A stretch of DNA of 64,000 nucleotides from Lachnospiraceae bacterium (GTDB lineage: Bacteria > Bacillota > Clostridia > Lachnospirales > Lachnospiraceae). How positions within the stretch are numbered: the stretch's first letter is position 1; each line of letters starts with the position of its first letter. The stretch lies in the NCBI GenBank assembly GCA_022769005.1, contig JALEKK010000024.1, positions 1 to 64,000 on the forward strand, given 5' to 3'. Below the pieces are notes generated by a model, which saw only the letters and a list, made by a program, of their open reading frames with translations, did not search any database and had not been told where the DNA came from. A program made the translations under genes and the position numbers. Positions 35,135 to 44,670 of the stretch are shown in pieces.

Positions 35135-38100
35135 TTATCTAACTGTTGTATTCATATCAACATCGGTACTTATTCCGTTAACTCTTCCTACACTTGAATA
35201 CTGCCAGTATTTATAAGGAATACTGCTGTTTAAATTAAGTGTATTGGTATCGGTCGGGGTATTGGTATAATATCTTGCAACCCACATATATCCCTCTAAT
35301 TCGTCAGAATACAGAACATCTTTAAAGTAAGATTCACTTGCATATACGCCGACGCTGTATCCCTCTGCCTTTAATCTGTCACAGACTCTCTTTGTAACGT
35401 CCGTAATCCTTCTTCTTGCATAAGAATTATATATATTTCCGAGCTTTTCCTGATATACAACCGTGGACTCAATATCAATATAAACACCCCTTGAAGGATT
35501 CTTTCCTTTTATGGCATTTATAATTGCATCTGCTTCTTCATCGGCCTCGGCAATGGTTGTTGCTGTTGAGTAGAAGTAAACTCCGTACGGCATACCGACT
35601 TTTTCGGCATTTGAAATATTCTCCTCAAACTTTACATCCTTGCCTATATTTCTTTTTCCGGTTGTCGGACTTGTATATTCCGATCTGTAACCGGATCTGA
35701 TTATCGCATAAGAAATGTTGTCGGCCTTTACCTTGGCCCAATCAATGGTTCCGTTGTGGTATGAAACATCAATTCCGACTTCCGGCTTATTGCCGTTTTC
35801 GTTGAAGTAATACTTTCTGTCACCGCTTATATACCAGGCACTGCCCTTACTTAAAGTAAATTTTTGCGTATTATCCTTTTCGTTGTAACCCGCAAGGGTA
35901 AGCGGTGCTCCGTTTCCGATTCCCGAAGCGTCCAATACGAGACTGTCATCAAGGACAGATCTGAATACATATCCGTCTCCTACCTTTGTTATCCTCCAGC
36001 GCTGAGTATTCAAGTTATTGTTTGTCCATTGATCAATTACTGCATTTGCCGTATTTCCGCCCAGTACATCTATACTTGAATTATAGAAAGTCGCGCCTGT
36101 ATTTATAATATATTCACCGTTTCCGGCATATTGTATTCTGAACAGCTGGGCAACTCCTCCATTTCTGTTCATAAGCTGTATTTTGGTCGCATTTTTGGAG
36201 CTTCCGTAAGCCACGTCAAATACATAATTGTTATTTGACGCCAGACCTATTGTATATGTTCCGTTCGGTATTTCCTGTACATATGAAATATTTGCCGTTG
36301 TCGGAACAAGATTCCATTCCTGAGTATTTGCTCCGTAATAATCCCATGTCCATACATTGGTACCTGCCGTTGTCTTTGCTCCCGTAAGGTCAAGAACCTT
36401 ATCTCCCGTGGATGATACAAATATATAATTGCCATCCGTATCTTTATACAGCTTCCAATGTACGGCATCTCCTCCGTAGTATTCCCACTGGCCGACATTG
36501 ATGCCTCTGTCGGGAGATGCTCCGGATACATCCATAGCTTTGGTTTTATTGCTTACGGCTGTTTTAACTGCATATTCATTGTCGCCCACGGATTCAATAT
36601 AAAACTTCTGACTGTTACTTCCGCTCTTTGTATTACCGAAAATATTGGCGCCGTTTTTATCGGCTCCGTCCTTTACTTCCAGTGCAAGATTGCTGTTTGC
36701 CGATGATGTTATCTGATACCATCCGTTATTTATCTTTGCCGGAACAATGTCATTTACCTTATTGAGCTTCCACTCCTGAGTATTCGCTCCGTAATAATTC
36801 CATGTCCATACATTGGTACCTGCCGTTGTCTTTGCTCCCGTAAGATCAAGAACCTTATCTCCCGTGGATGATACAAGCACATAATCACCTTTTTCGTTGG
36901 TATACAGCTTCCAATGTACGGCATTTCCGTCATAATATTCCCACTGTCTTACATTTACTCCCTTTTCGGGTGAGCCCCCCGATACGTCAACGGCCTTTGA
37001 CTTATTGCTTACATATGTCTTTATTGCATACTCGTTACCGCCTACGGATTCAAAATAAAACTTTTGATTGGCACTGCCATTTTTAGTATTTCCGAAAATG
37101 TTTGTGCCGTTTTTATCGGATCCGTTCTCAACTTCAAGCGCTAAATTATTATTTGCCGAGGATAATATCTGATACCATCCGTTCTCCACAGTGGTGGGTT
37201 TTAAAGAATCCATGGGATTTGCAACCGGGACAAGTTTCCATTCCTGTGTTCCCGCTCCGTAATAATCCCATGTCCATACATTGGTACCTGCCGTTGTCTT
37301 TGCTCCCGTAAGATCAAGAACCTTATCTCCTGTGGATGATACAAGTACATAATTGCCGTCATCGTCCGTATATAACTTCCAGTGTACCGCATTTCCGTTA
37401 TAATATTCCCACTGCCTTACGTTTACTCCTCTTTCAGGCGAGCCTCCGGATACGTCTACGGCTTTTCTTTTATCACTTACGGCTGTTTTTATGGCATATT
37501 CATTGCCGCCCACGGATTCAAAATAAAATTGTTGATTCTTACTTTCACTTTTTGTATTTCCGTAAATATTAGCACCGTTTTTATCGGCTCCGTCCTTAAC
37601 TTCCAGCACAAGATTATTGTTTGCGGAAGATGATATCATGTACCATCCGTCCTGCACGGTGGCAGGTTTCAGATTATTCAACGGAGATATAACATGGTTT
37701 ACCGAACTTACGGGATTAAGCTTCCATTTTTGAGTTTTGGCGCCGTAATAATTCCATAACCAGATATTGGTATTATTTGACATTACGGTTCCGCATATAT
37801 CCAATACTTTATCGCCCGTTGATGAAAGGAATACATAATTTCCGGATGTATCCTGATATATCTTCCATTTCTCGTCGGATGACGAGCTTGAATAAGTATA
37901 CTGATTTACATTATCGCCTAAAGAATTATCACCTTTAACGGCATTAAGTGTAAGATTTCCGTTACTTGCACCTGTATTTATCTTATATTCGCCGTTTCCG
38001 ACAGATTCTATATAGAATTTCTGCTGTTCTGAACCGTTATTTTTATATAATCTGAGATTTTTATTTTTCTCCGGACCGCCGACATTTATATCAAGTACAA

Positions 38101-38296
38101 ATGATTCATCCTGTACACTTGCAAATGTGTACCAACCGTCCTTTACGGATACCTGTTTAAGGTTAGATAAAGTCTCGGCGGCATATGTATTAACAATTCC
38201 TGTTCCGATTCCCGCGGCTGTGCCGCCGATAGCCATTCCTCCCGCTAAACTCAGGGTAAACCCGCTTTTTAAAGTATGTTTTATCTTTTTATTCAT
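35135..38296 (-). CDS. Secreted GH25 lysozyme with five RICIN-type lectin repeats
   Basis: A 1053-residue exported protein. The signal peptide ends near residue 40 (NTYA). Five RICIN-like beta-trefoil repeats of about 150 residues follow, each opening with a GWY or GTY segment and containing QxW-type motifs (TQEWKL, AVHWKLY); repeats 2-4 are nearly identical. The C-terminal 215 residues (from about 838) form a GH25 muramidase: GIDVSYHNGTIDW with the catalytic aspartate, and YIDIES with the DxE acids. It would cut the MurNAc-GlcNAc bond of peptidoglycan while the lectin repeats hold glycans. ATG at 38296 begins ten bases after the HAD gene, whose end carries its GAAGGTGA ribosome site. Confidence 0.92.
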   Translation of the reverse strand: MNKKIKHTLKSGFTLSLAGGMAIGGTAAGIGTGIVNTYAAETLSNLKQVSVKDGWYTFASVQDESFVLDINVGGPEKNKNLRLYKNNGSEQQKFYIESVGNGEYKINTGASNGNLTLNAVKGDNSLGDNVNQYTYSSSSSDEKWKIYQDTSGNYVFLSSTGDKVLDICGTVMSNNTNIWLWNYYGAKTQKWKLNPVSSVNHVISPLNNLKPATVQDGWYMISSSANNNLVLEVKDGADKNGANIYGNTKSESKNQQFYFESVGGNEYAIKTAVSDKRKAVDVSGGSPERGVNVRQWEYYNGNAVHWKLYTDDDGNYVLVSSTGDKVLDLTGAKTTAGTNVWTWDYYGAGTQEWKLVPVANPMDSLKPTTVENGWYQILSSANNNLALEVENGSDKNGTNIFGNTKNGSANQKFYFESVGGNEYAIKTYVSNKSKAVDVSGGSPEKGVNVRQWEYYDGNAVHWKLYTNEKGDYVLVSSTGDKVLDLTGAKTTAGTNVWTWNYYGANTQEWKLNKVNDIVPAKINNGWYQITSSANSNLALEVKDGADKNGANIFGNTKSGSNSQKFYIESVGDNEYAVKTAVSNKTKAMDVSGASPDRGINVGQWEYYGGDAVHWKLYKDTDGNYIFVSSTGDKVLDLTGAKTTAGTNVWTWDYYGANTQEWNLVPTTANISYVQEIPNGTYTIGLASNNNYVFDVAYGSSKNATKIQLMNRNGGVAQLFRIQYAGNGEYIINTGATFYNSSIDVLGGNTANAVIDQWTNNNLNTQRWRITKVGDGYVFRSVLDDSLVLDASGIGNGAPLTLAGYNEKDNTQKFTLSKGSAWYISGDRKYYFNENGNKPEVGIDVSYHNGTIDWAKVKADNISYAIIRSGYRSEYTSPTTGKRNIGKDVKFEENISNAEKVGMPYGVYFYSTATTIAEADEEADAIINAIKGKNPSRGVYIDIESTVVYQEKLGNIYNSYARRRITDVTKRVCDRLKAEGYSVGVYASESYFKDVLYSDELEGYMWVARYYTNTPTDTNTLNLNSSIPYKYWQYSSVGRVNGISTDVDMNTTVR
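36300..37640. repeat. Nearly identical tandem RICIN-coding repeats
   Basis: Segments coding for RICIN repeats 2-4 of the lysozyme share long stretches of almost identical DNA. The phrase TTGTCTTTGCTCCCGTAAG occurs near 36370, 36830 and 37293 with only one-base changes (36370 has GG), about 460 bases apart. Such identity suggests recent duplication or homogenisation and could allow copy-number change. Confidence 0.75.
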
Positions 38297-38306
38297 AGAT
38301 TCACCT

Positions 38307-39047
38307 TCATTTATCTGTATTCAATCTGTCAGTTAATCCGGGTAATTCGTCTACCGATTCAATAATATAATCGGCAATTTCTTCCAAATCACGTCTTGAA
38401 CTTACGCCTGACAACACTCCTATGGCAGTTCCTCCGTTATTTTTCGCAAACAACATATCATTGAAAGTATCTCCCACCACCGCAATCTCATCGGCGGATA
38501 ATCCGGTTTTGTCAATAAATTCAACAAACATGTCGGAATACGGTTTAGGTCTTCTTATGCCGTCATCCGATCCTATATAATCAAAATAGTCAAATATTCC
38601 CAATTCTTTCAGAGTTTTATATGCAGACTCTTCTATATCCGATGTGGCAAGACCTATTCTTATCCCCTTCTCTATTAAATTCTCCATAAGTTTAGGGGTA
38701 TCCGTAAATGTAATATATTTCATGTTTGCATTTCTCATGGTGTCGTTAAACATATCTTTTATCTGTCTGTAAACACCGTTTACGGTCATGTTAATACCGT
38801 ATTTGTTTAAACAATCACATATGTCTTCGGATATTTCCGTATATGATTTATATGCAAATGCTCCCCTGGGATCTACCACCCCTTCATGAAGTCCGATACT
38901 TTTGAAAAGATCCTCTTCCATATCTTTATGTTCATTTAATCCGTTTAATTCAAGAAATGCCGGAATTACCCTCTTTGCTATCTCCGGCCATATGGAAAAG
39001 AAGTCAATAAGAGTTCCGTCTTTATCAAACAATATGCCTTTTATCAT
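38307..39047 (-). CDS. HAD-family phosphatase (phosphoglycolate phosphatase-like)
   Basis: A 246-residue haloacid dehalogenase-fold phosphatase. Motif I DKDGTL (8-13) has nucleophile D8 and acid D10; motif II is TSDIEES; motif III and IV are RRPKPYSD and GDTFNDM. The cap domain is of the helical subclass-I type, as in Gph. Substrate is unknown; phosphoglycolate, pyrophosphate or sugar phosphates are common in this group. It lies just upstream of the lysozyme gene and its stop is ten bases from that start. Confidence 0.87.
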   Translation of the reverse strand: MIKGILFDKDGTLIDFFSIWPEIAKRVIPAFLELNGLNEHKDMEEDLFKSIGLHEGVVDPRGAFAYKSYTEISEDICDCLNKYGINMTVNGVYRQIKDMFNDTMRNANMKYITFTDTPKLMENLIEKGIRIGLATSDIEESAYKTLKELGIFDYFDYIGSDDGIRRPKPYSDMFVEFIDKTGLSADEIAVVGDTFNDMLFAKNNGGTAIGVLSGVSSRRDLEEIADYIIESVDELPGLTDRLNTDK

Positions 39048-39180
39048 TAATTCTCCCTAATAAAACAATAATATAATTGTTAAAAAAATAACCATATATA
39101 ATATTTACATTTCAGTATAATATATTTAGCAGAATTTATCTTTATTTTCGGCAAATTTAATAATTAGCAACTTTAATATA

Positions 39181-41163
39181 TCAATATTCCCAATGAGGTT
39201 CCGTATTATTAACCCATTTTCTTCCCGTTACCACCGTCTCATAATAACCATGGTCTTCTGTATGATACTTATCCGGAACTTTCTTACTTACATTCAAATA
39301 GTTTCCTATATAACCCTCTTCTTTTATTTTCTTAATAAGAATATTGTCAAAATCTTCCATTGTAAATCCGTTTTCTAACCAATATGTTTCCCCCCCTTTA
39401 GTGGTCCATTCTTTTTCTGATACTTTTACATAAAGCTTACATCCGTATACAATATGCTCAGGCTCATCAACTATTTTTAATATATTCGGTTTCCACACCT
39501 GTTTTGTGGTATTTTCCCAGTGACCTTTTCCGTCAACCCATCGTCTGTCCTTAGTCAGGTTCCATTTTTGAGTATTCGCTCCGTAGTAATCCCATGTCCA
39601 TACGTTTGTGCCGGCTGTTGTCCTTGCCCCTGTTATATCAAGTACTCTGTCTCCTGTAGATGATACCATTACATATTTATCGTCATCTGATTTATACAGT
39701 TTCCATCTCACAGCATTTCCGCCGTGATAATACCATTGTCCTACATTTACTCCTCTGGCAGATGAACCCCCCGAAACATCTAAAGCCTTATCTTTATTGC
39801 TTACGGCTGTTTTTATTGCATATTCATTGCCTCCCAAGGATTCGAAATAGAATTTCTGCATATTTTCATCTTTTTTATTGTTAATAAAAATATTGGCTCC
39901 GTTTCTGTCGGCTCCGTCTTTTACTTCCAGTGACATATTATTGTTTGCGGATGACGTTATCCGATACCAACCGTTTTCTACCGTTGCCGGCTTAAGATGT
40001 TCGATCGCAGGTATATTACTGTCCGAAACTTTATTAAGTATCCATTTTTGTGTATCTACATTGATATAATTCCATGTCCATATATTTGTTCCGGGAGTTG
40101 TCTTTGCCCCCGTAAGGTCCAGAACAATATCTCCTTTAGTATATGGAAGTATGGCAGATTTCAATATATATTTGCCGTTATTATCCTTATAAAGCTTCCA
40201 ACGTACCGCATTACCGCCGTAATATCTCCACTGACCTACATTAACTCCGGCAAGCGGACTCGCACCTGATACGTCCAAAGCCTTTGTCTTATTACTTGCA
40301 GCTGTTTTTATGGCATATTCATTATCCCCCAGTGACTCAAAATAAAATTTCTGACTGTCACTGTTACTTTTCCTATTACCGAATACATTGGCACCGTCTA
40401 CATAAGATCCGTCTTTAACATCAACGGCTAAATTACTGTCAGCCGCAGATGTTATCTGATACCATCCATCTTCCACGGTTGCCGGTTTAAAAGAATCATC
40501 AAAAGTATAATCTGTCTTAATGAGTTTCCATTTTTGAGTTTTCGCTCCGTAATAATCCCATGTCCATACATTTGTTCCCGGAGTTGTCTTTGCTCCCGTA
40601 ATATCAAGTACTTTGTTTCCCGTAGAAGATTCAAATATATAATTTCCATCTTTATCCATGTAGATTCTCCATCTCACCGCATTGCCGCCGTGATAATGCC
40701 ATTGTCCTACATTTACTCCTCTGGCAGGCGATCCTCCGGAAACATCCAATGCCTTCTCTGTATTGCTTACGGCTGTTTTTATTGCATACTCATTTCTGCC
40801 CGGTTTCAAATTATTAATAAAAAATTTTTGGCTGTTGCTGTCACTTCTCTTATTGACATATACATTGGCGCCGTTTACATTAGCTCCGTCCTTAACTTCA
40901 AGCGCTAAATTACTGTCGGCTGCCGATACTATCTGATACCAACCGCTATCCATAACCAATAAAGATAAATCAGATGACGTCTGCAATTCATTCAATTCTA
41001 TTTTCGAAATATTTTTTTCTTCCGTACTTACATTGTCGTTATCTGACTGTAATTCACCGGCATATGTGCCGATTATTCCGACACCCGAGGTAACACCCAA
41101 TGAAACTACTCCGCATGATAAAGCGATTAATCCGCTTTTTATAAAATGTTTGATTTTTTTCAT
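39181..41163 (-). CDS. Secreted protein with three RICIN-type lectin repeats and a Trp/His-rich tail
   Basis: A 660-residue exported protein related to the lysozyme encoded next door. The signal peptide (basic start, hydrophobic core) ends near residue 35 at GTYAG. Three RICIN-like repeats follow, each opening with GWYQI or GWYRI and holding KLYKD and TQKWxL motifs. No GH25 or other enzyme domain is seen. The last 115 residues are different: RRWVDGKGHWEN, KEWTTKGGETYW and YYETVVTGRKW, a Trp/His/Tyr-rich pattern I cannot assign. ATG at 41163 has GGGG six bases upstream. It is flanked by A/T-rich sequence and followed 133 bases later by the HAD gene. Confidence 0.85.
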   Translation of the reverse strand: MKKIKHFIKSGLIALSCGVVSLGVTSGVGIIGTYAGELQSDNDNVSTEEKNISKIELNELQTSSDLSLLVMDSGWYQIVSAADSNLALEVKDGANVNGANVYVNKRSDSNSQKFFINNLKPGRNEYAIKTAVSNTEKALDVSGGSPARGVNVGQWHYHGGNAVRWRIYMDKDGNYIFESSTGNKVLDITGAKTTPGTNVWTWDYYGAKTQKWKLIKTDYTFDDSFKPATVEDGWYQITSAADSNLAVDVKDGSYVDGANVFGNRKSNSDSQKFYFESLGDNEYAIKTAASNKTKALDVSGASPLAGVNVGQWRYYGGNAVRWKLYKDNNGKYILKSAILPYTKGDIVLDLTGAKTTPGTNIWTWNYINVDTQKWILNKVSDSNIPAIEHLKPATVENGWYRITSSANNNMSLEVKDGADRNGANIFINNKKDENMQKFYFESLGGNEYAIKTAVSNKDKALDVSGGSSARGVNVGQWYYHGGNAVRWKLYKSDDDKYVMVSSTGDRVLDITGARTTAGTNVWTWDYYGANTQKWNLTKDRRWVDGKGHWENTTKQVWKPNILKIVDEPEHIVYGCKLYVKVSEKEWTTKGGETYWLENGFTMEDFDNILIKKIKEEGYIGNYLNVSKKVPDKYHTEDHGYYETVVTGRKWVNNTEPHWEY

Positions 41164-41235
41164 GATAAACCCCATTAAAATTAATAAATATAAATAATCT
41201 TTTAATATAATTATACATCAGAAAAAAAATATTGA

Positions 41236-41275
41236 TTAAAAAAAAACAAAAAAAAGGAAGCCATACATGGCTTCC
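41236..41275 (-). terminator. Terminator after tRNA-Ser
   Basis: GGAAGCCAT (41256-41264) and ATGGCTTCC (41267-41275) form a nine-base stem with a two-base loop; 20 or more T follow on the minus strand. It lies ten bases past the tRNA 3' end. Confidence 0.88.
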
Positions 41276-41284
41276 CCTACCAAG

Positions 41285-41372
41285 CGGAGAAAGAGGGATT
41301 CGAACCCTCGCGCCGGTTTCCCGACCTATACCCTTAGCAGGGGCACCTCTTCGGCCTCTTGAGTATTTCTCC
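41285..41372 (-). tRNA. tRNA-Ser (anticodon GCU)
   Basis: An 88-base class II tRNA on the minus strand. The acceptor GGAGAAA (5' end, 41366-41372) pairs with TTTCTCC (41286-41292); the discriminator is G. The anticodon arm TGCCC-CTGCTAA-GGGTA gives GCU, the TPsiC arm reads GAGGGTTCGAATCCCTC, and a long variable arm (GTCGGGAAACCGGC) is as expected for serine. CCA is not encoded. A promoter lies upstream and a terminator just downstream. Confidence 0.97.
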
Positions 41373-41410
41373 TTAAGAAATAATGCCTTCAATTTGAATG
41401 CAACATGGTT

Positions 41411-41439
41411 ATGCTATCAAAATGATTATACTTTGTCAA
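41411..41439 (-). promoter_or_regulatory. Promoter of tRNA-Ser
   Basis: Minus-strand TTGACA (41434-41439) and TAGCAT (41411-41416) with a 17-base spacer, about 40 bases upstream of the tRNA 5' end. Confidence 0.7.
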
Positions 41440-41535
41440 CAACTATTACCCAAATACGGATAAAATACATTTTTCGGCAAATAACCTGTATCTGCAAAAT
41501 TAATTTATGTTTTATCTTATTAAAACATTAACATA

Positions 41536-41563
41536 TTTACTGTATACATATTTGTGTTAAAAT
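41536..41563 (+). promoter_or_regulatory. Probable promoter of the TrpB2-like gene
   Basis: TTTACT (41536-41541) and TAAAAT (41558-41563) with a 16-base spacer, 46 bases before the ATG. Confidence 0.45.
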
Positions 41564-41609
41564 CTAATGTATTGAGTTTTATATTTTAAAAGTACAGAAA
41601 GGATTCACT

Positions 41610-42986
41610 ATGAAATATTCAGATATCCCTTATAAAATTATTCTTGATGAAAAGGAAATTCCCACACAATGGTATAATGTCCGCTCAGACATGAAAAATA
41701 AACCGGCACCCCTCCTTAATCCGGGAACATTAAAGCCTTTAACATTTGAGGAGATGCAGCCTATATTCTGCGATGAACTTATCAAACAGGAATTGGACGA
41801 CACTACGGCATACTTTAATATTCCTACTCCTGTTCAGGATTTCTACAGAATGTACCGTCCTTCACCTCTTATTCACGCCGAATATTTGGAAAAGGCTCTC
41901 GATACGCCGGCTAAAATTTTCTACAAATATGAAGGATCCAATACATCCGGAAGCCATAAACTTAACTCTGCCATTGCACAGGCTTATTATGCAAAAGAAC
42001 AGGGACTTAAAGGCGTAACAACCGAAACCGGTGCAGGACAATGGGGAACAGCTCTTTCAATGGCTTCTTCATTTTTCGGAATAGACTGCAAAGTATACAT
42101 GGTTAAAGTTTCTTATGAACAGAAGCCTTTCAGAAAAGAAGTAATGCGTACATACGGTGCAAGTGTAACCCCTTCTCCGTCCATGGAAACTGAAGTGGGA
42201 AGAGCAATAAACGCAGCACATCCCGGCACTACAGGTTCTCTCGGATGTGCCATTTCCGAAGCCGTTGAAGTTGCAACTAAGTCAGAGGGATACAGATATG
42301 TACTCGGAAGTGTTCTTAACCAGGTTCTTCTTCATCAGACAGTCATAGGACTTGAGACGATGACGGCATGTAAAAAATATGATATAAAACCGGATATTAT
42401 TATCGGCTGTGCCGGCGGCGGCTCTAACCTCGGAGGACTCATCTCTCCTTTCGTGGGAGAAAAGCTTCGCGGCGAAGCAGATTACAGAATTATTGCCGTT
42501 GAGCCTGCTTCATGCCCTTCTCTTACGAGAGGTAAGTTTGCATATGACTTTGCGGATCTCGGAAAAGTATGTCCTATGGCCAAAATGTATACATTGGGTC
42601 ATGACTTTATTCCGTCAGCTAACCATGCCGGAGGTCTTCGTTACCACGGTATGAGCCCTGTTGTTTCTCAGCTCTATCATGACGGCATTATCGAGGCCAC
42701 ATCTGTTGAACAGACATCCGTATTTGAAGCTGCAACTCTCTTTGCACGTACGGAGGGAATCCTTCCTGCTCCTGAATCAGGTCATGCAATAAGAACCGCT
42801 GTCGACGAAGCTCTTAAATGCAAAGAAACCGGAGAAGATAAGACGATTATATTCGGTCTTACCGGTACGGGATACTTCGATCTTGCGGCATATGCTCAGT
42901 ATAATAACGGCACAATGACGGATACGGTTCCTACGGATAAGGATCTTGAAGAAGGATTTGCAACCATTCCCGATGTAGATTTATAA
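41610..42986 (+). CDS. TrpB2-type tryptophan synthase beta-like enzyme
   Basis: A 458-residue PLP enzyme of the TrpB2 group, which works without a dedicated alpha subunit. The Schiff-base lysine is K117 in SGSHKLNSA; the phosphate loop is CAGGGSN near residue 269, and the long N-terminal extension (1-80) typical of TrpB2 is present. It condenses indole with serine to give tryptophan; related proteins may have other beta-substitution roles. There is no trpA or trp operon here, so it may salvage indole. ATG at 41610 has AAAGGA upstream. The following gene starts after ten bases, so the two may be co-transcribed. Confidence 0.92.
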   Translation: MKYSDIPYKIILDEKEIPTQWYNVRSDMKNKPAPLLNPGTLKPLTFEEMQPIFCDELIKQELDDTTAYFNIPTPVQDFYRMYRPSPLIHAEYLEKALDTPAKIFYKYEGSNTSGSHKLNSAIAQAYYAKEQGLKGVTTETGAGQWGTALSMASSFFGIDCKVYMVKVSYEQKPFRKEVMRTYGASVTPSPSMETEVGRAINAAHPGTTGSLGCAISEAVEVATKSEGYRYVLGSVLNQVLLHQTVIGLETMTACKKYDIKPDIIIGCAGGGSNLGGLISPFVGEKLRGEADYRIIAVEPASCPSLTRGKFAYDFADLGKVCPMAKMYTLGHDFIPSANHAGGLRYHGMSPVVSQLYHDGIIEATSVEQTSVFEAATLFARTEGILPAPESGHAIRTAVDEALKCKETGEDKTIIFGLTGTGYFDLAAYAQYNNGTMTDTVPTDKDLEEGFATIPDVDL

Positions 42987-42996
42987 AGAGGAATTC

Positions 42997-43662
42997 ATGA
43001 AAAAAAATAAAATTTATTACATTATATCAGGCTGTATATTTGCATTCTTTGTTATTTACACAATTATGGTGTCTGCAGTCGGAGTAAAGCCACTCGGTGT
43101 AAACGGTACAAATATAGGATTTGCGGATATTAATATTAATTTTCACAATATGACCGGACTGCATCTCGATATGTATGATCTTACCGATAAGTTAAGTATT
43201 ATAATATATGCACTGATGGGAATGTTTGCGGCTGTTTGGGTAATTAAGCTTTTTATGAAGAAATTTGATAAAACAATATTTATGCTGGGTATATTGTATA
43301 TTTTATTGTTTATTTTCTATTTCATATTCCAAAAGATTATTATTAATTACAGACCGGTACTCATTGACGGCGCCATGGAGGCTTCATATCCTTCAAGTAC
43401 CACCATGCTTGCAACAACGGTACTTATTACAGCCATAATGGCATTCTTTTATCTGATAAAATCAAAGATTGTACGAACCGTATTAACTGTTGCTCTCATT
43501 GCCTTTGCGGCATACATGGTAATAGTAAGAATGACATGCGGCGTACATTGGCTTACGGATATTATCGGAGGTCTTATTGCAAGTGCCGGTTTTATATTCC
43601 TTTATGCCGGTTTTTGCACATCAGTAAATAAGACAAAAAGAAACGGAAGATATTACAGATAA
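42997..43662 (+). CDS. PAP2-family membrane phosphatase-like protein with altered motif
   Basis: A 221-residue integral membrane protein with about five hydrophobic segments. PAP2 motif 1 resembles K113-x5-R119-P120 and motif 3 is R178-x5-H184-x3-D188. Motif 2, normally PSxH, reads P132-S-S-T-T here, so the acid-base histidine is replaced by T135. Such proteins normally remove phosphate from phosphatidic acid, isoprenoid pyrophosphates or similar. The missing histidine suggests reduced activity or a different role. ATG at 42997 has AAAGAGGA upstream. It follows the TrpB2-like gene by ten bases. Confidence 0.82.
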   Translation: MKKNKIYYIISGCIFAFFVIYTIMVSAVGVKPLGVNGTNIGFADININFHNMTGLHLDMYDLTDKLSIIIYALMGMFAAVWVIKLFMKKFDKTIFMLGILYILLFIFYFIFQKIIINYRPVLIDGAMEASYPSSTTMLATTVLITAIMAFFYLIKSKIVRTVLTVALIAFAAYMVIVRMTCGVHWLTDIIGGLIASAGFIFLYAGFCTSVNKTKRNGRYYR

Positions 43663-43704
43663 TTAATAAAAATATGTCTTATTTAAGAATACACAAAATA
43701 TAAT

Positions 43705-43750
43705 AAAAACGGATTTGCAGAAATAATTTATTTCATCAAATCCGTTTTTT
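43705..43750. terminator. Bidirectional terminator between convergent genes
   Basis: AAAAACGGATTTG (43705-43717) and CAAATCCGTTTTTT (43737-43750) form a 13-base stem with T-runs on both strands. Confidence 0.87.
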
Positions 43751-43800
43751 ATGTTCTTATATATTAATAATTCCGATAATTATTAATCATTTATTGAATA

Positions 43801-44493
43801 TTATTCTTTACATATCCACATAAGTATATTTATAATCTGCTCTGCATTATACATTGCGATTTTATATGTATCACTTGACAGAGAAACCTGTCTGTCCAAT
43901 ACGTATATCGGAAGTTCAGGTCTGTCGTTTAAATTGGTTTTTATTCTTATGAGAATCTCGCTGCAGCTTGCCGTATCGTCATTTTTTCCCGGCATTTCCG
44001 TATAAAATGCAAATACACCCGTATCCTGAGCTTTGTTATCTCTTCCTCCTTCGGAAATTACATTTCCGTCTTTTAGCAAAGTATAACCTATTACCGAATC
44101 AAACGATATAATATCATCGGGATCCACATTCGGTACATTCTTTACAAGACCCGAAAAATACGGAATAGTAAGCTGTTTACTTTCATTATCTACAAATAAA
44201 AACGAGCCTGATTTATTGGTTACGTTAAATGTATCCGCCTTATCTGATTTTTTTTGTATAAGTTCTTTTAACGCTTCATCAGAATAATTTTCGACTTCTT
44301 TTTTATGGCGCATAATTGCGGACTTGCCCGCACAGTCATCACATATATAAAAATCTCTTGTAATTTTATTCTTATTAAATGCTCCGAGTTCTGCACCGCA
44401 TACACAGCATTTTATATCTTCTTTTATTTCAATCACTTCTCCCGTATTTGAATCTATGATCTCTCTTTTCTTTTTAGGACTGAATAAACCCAT
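43801..44493 (-). CDS. DUF4428-type zinc-ribbon protein
   Basis: A 230-residue cytosolic protein. The N-terminal module has two cysteine pairs, C29/C32 (with C30 between) and C51/C54, in CCVCGAELG and YICDDCAG, a treble-clef or ribbon zinc site of the DUF4428 kind. The remainder contains a beta-rich domain seen in similar proteins that ends with an amphipathic helix (NAEQIINILMWICK). Function is unknown. ATG at 44493 has AGGAGG-like GGAGGA upstream. Single gene. Confidence 0.72.
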   Translation of the reverse strand: MGLFSPKKKREIIDSNTGEVIEIKEDIKCCVCGAELGAFNKNKITRDFYICDDCAGKSAIMRHKKEVENYSDEALKELIQKKSDKADTFNVTNKSGSFLFVDNESKQLTIPYFSGLVKNVPNVDPDDIISFDSVIGYTLLKDGNVISEGGRDNKAQDTGVFAFYTEMPGKNDDTASCSEILIRIKTNLNDRPELPIYVLDRQVSLSSDTYKIAMYNAEQIINILMWICKE

Positions 44494-44598
44494 AATTATC
44501 CTCCTTTTCTTATATTAAGTGAAAAATTATCCACAATTTTAATATATAAATCACACTGTAACCGTATATGTTTATTTTAACATATAAAATAAATATGA

Positions 44599-44655
44599 TA
44601 TATAAATAAACGGATATCAATATGCATCCTTAAATATGGGGCATATTAATATCCG
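44599..44655 (-). terminator. Terminator after the small surface protein gene
   Basis: CGGATATCAATATGC (44611-44625) pairs with GCATATTAATATCCG (44641-44655), with one mismatch. Minus-strand TTTATTTATA follows. It lies just past the stop at 44671. Confidence 0.75.
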
Positions 44656-44670
44656 CAATTTTTCATATTA

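Noticed and set aside
36300-37640. CRISPR-like or non-coding repeat array
   Set aside because: The repeats are about 460 bases apart and in frame inside the RICIN lysozyme gene; no CRISPR array is visible in the window.
41054-41392. Minus-strand open frame covering the tRNA
   Set aside because: It spans tRNA-Ser, its terminator and a signal-peptide region; it is chance.
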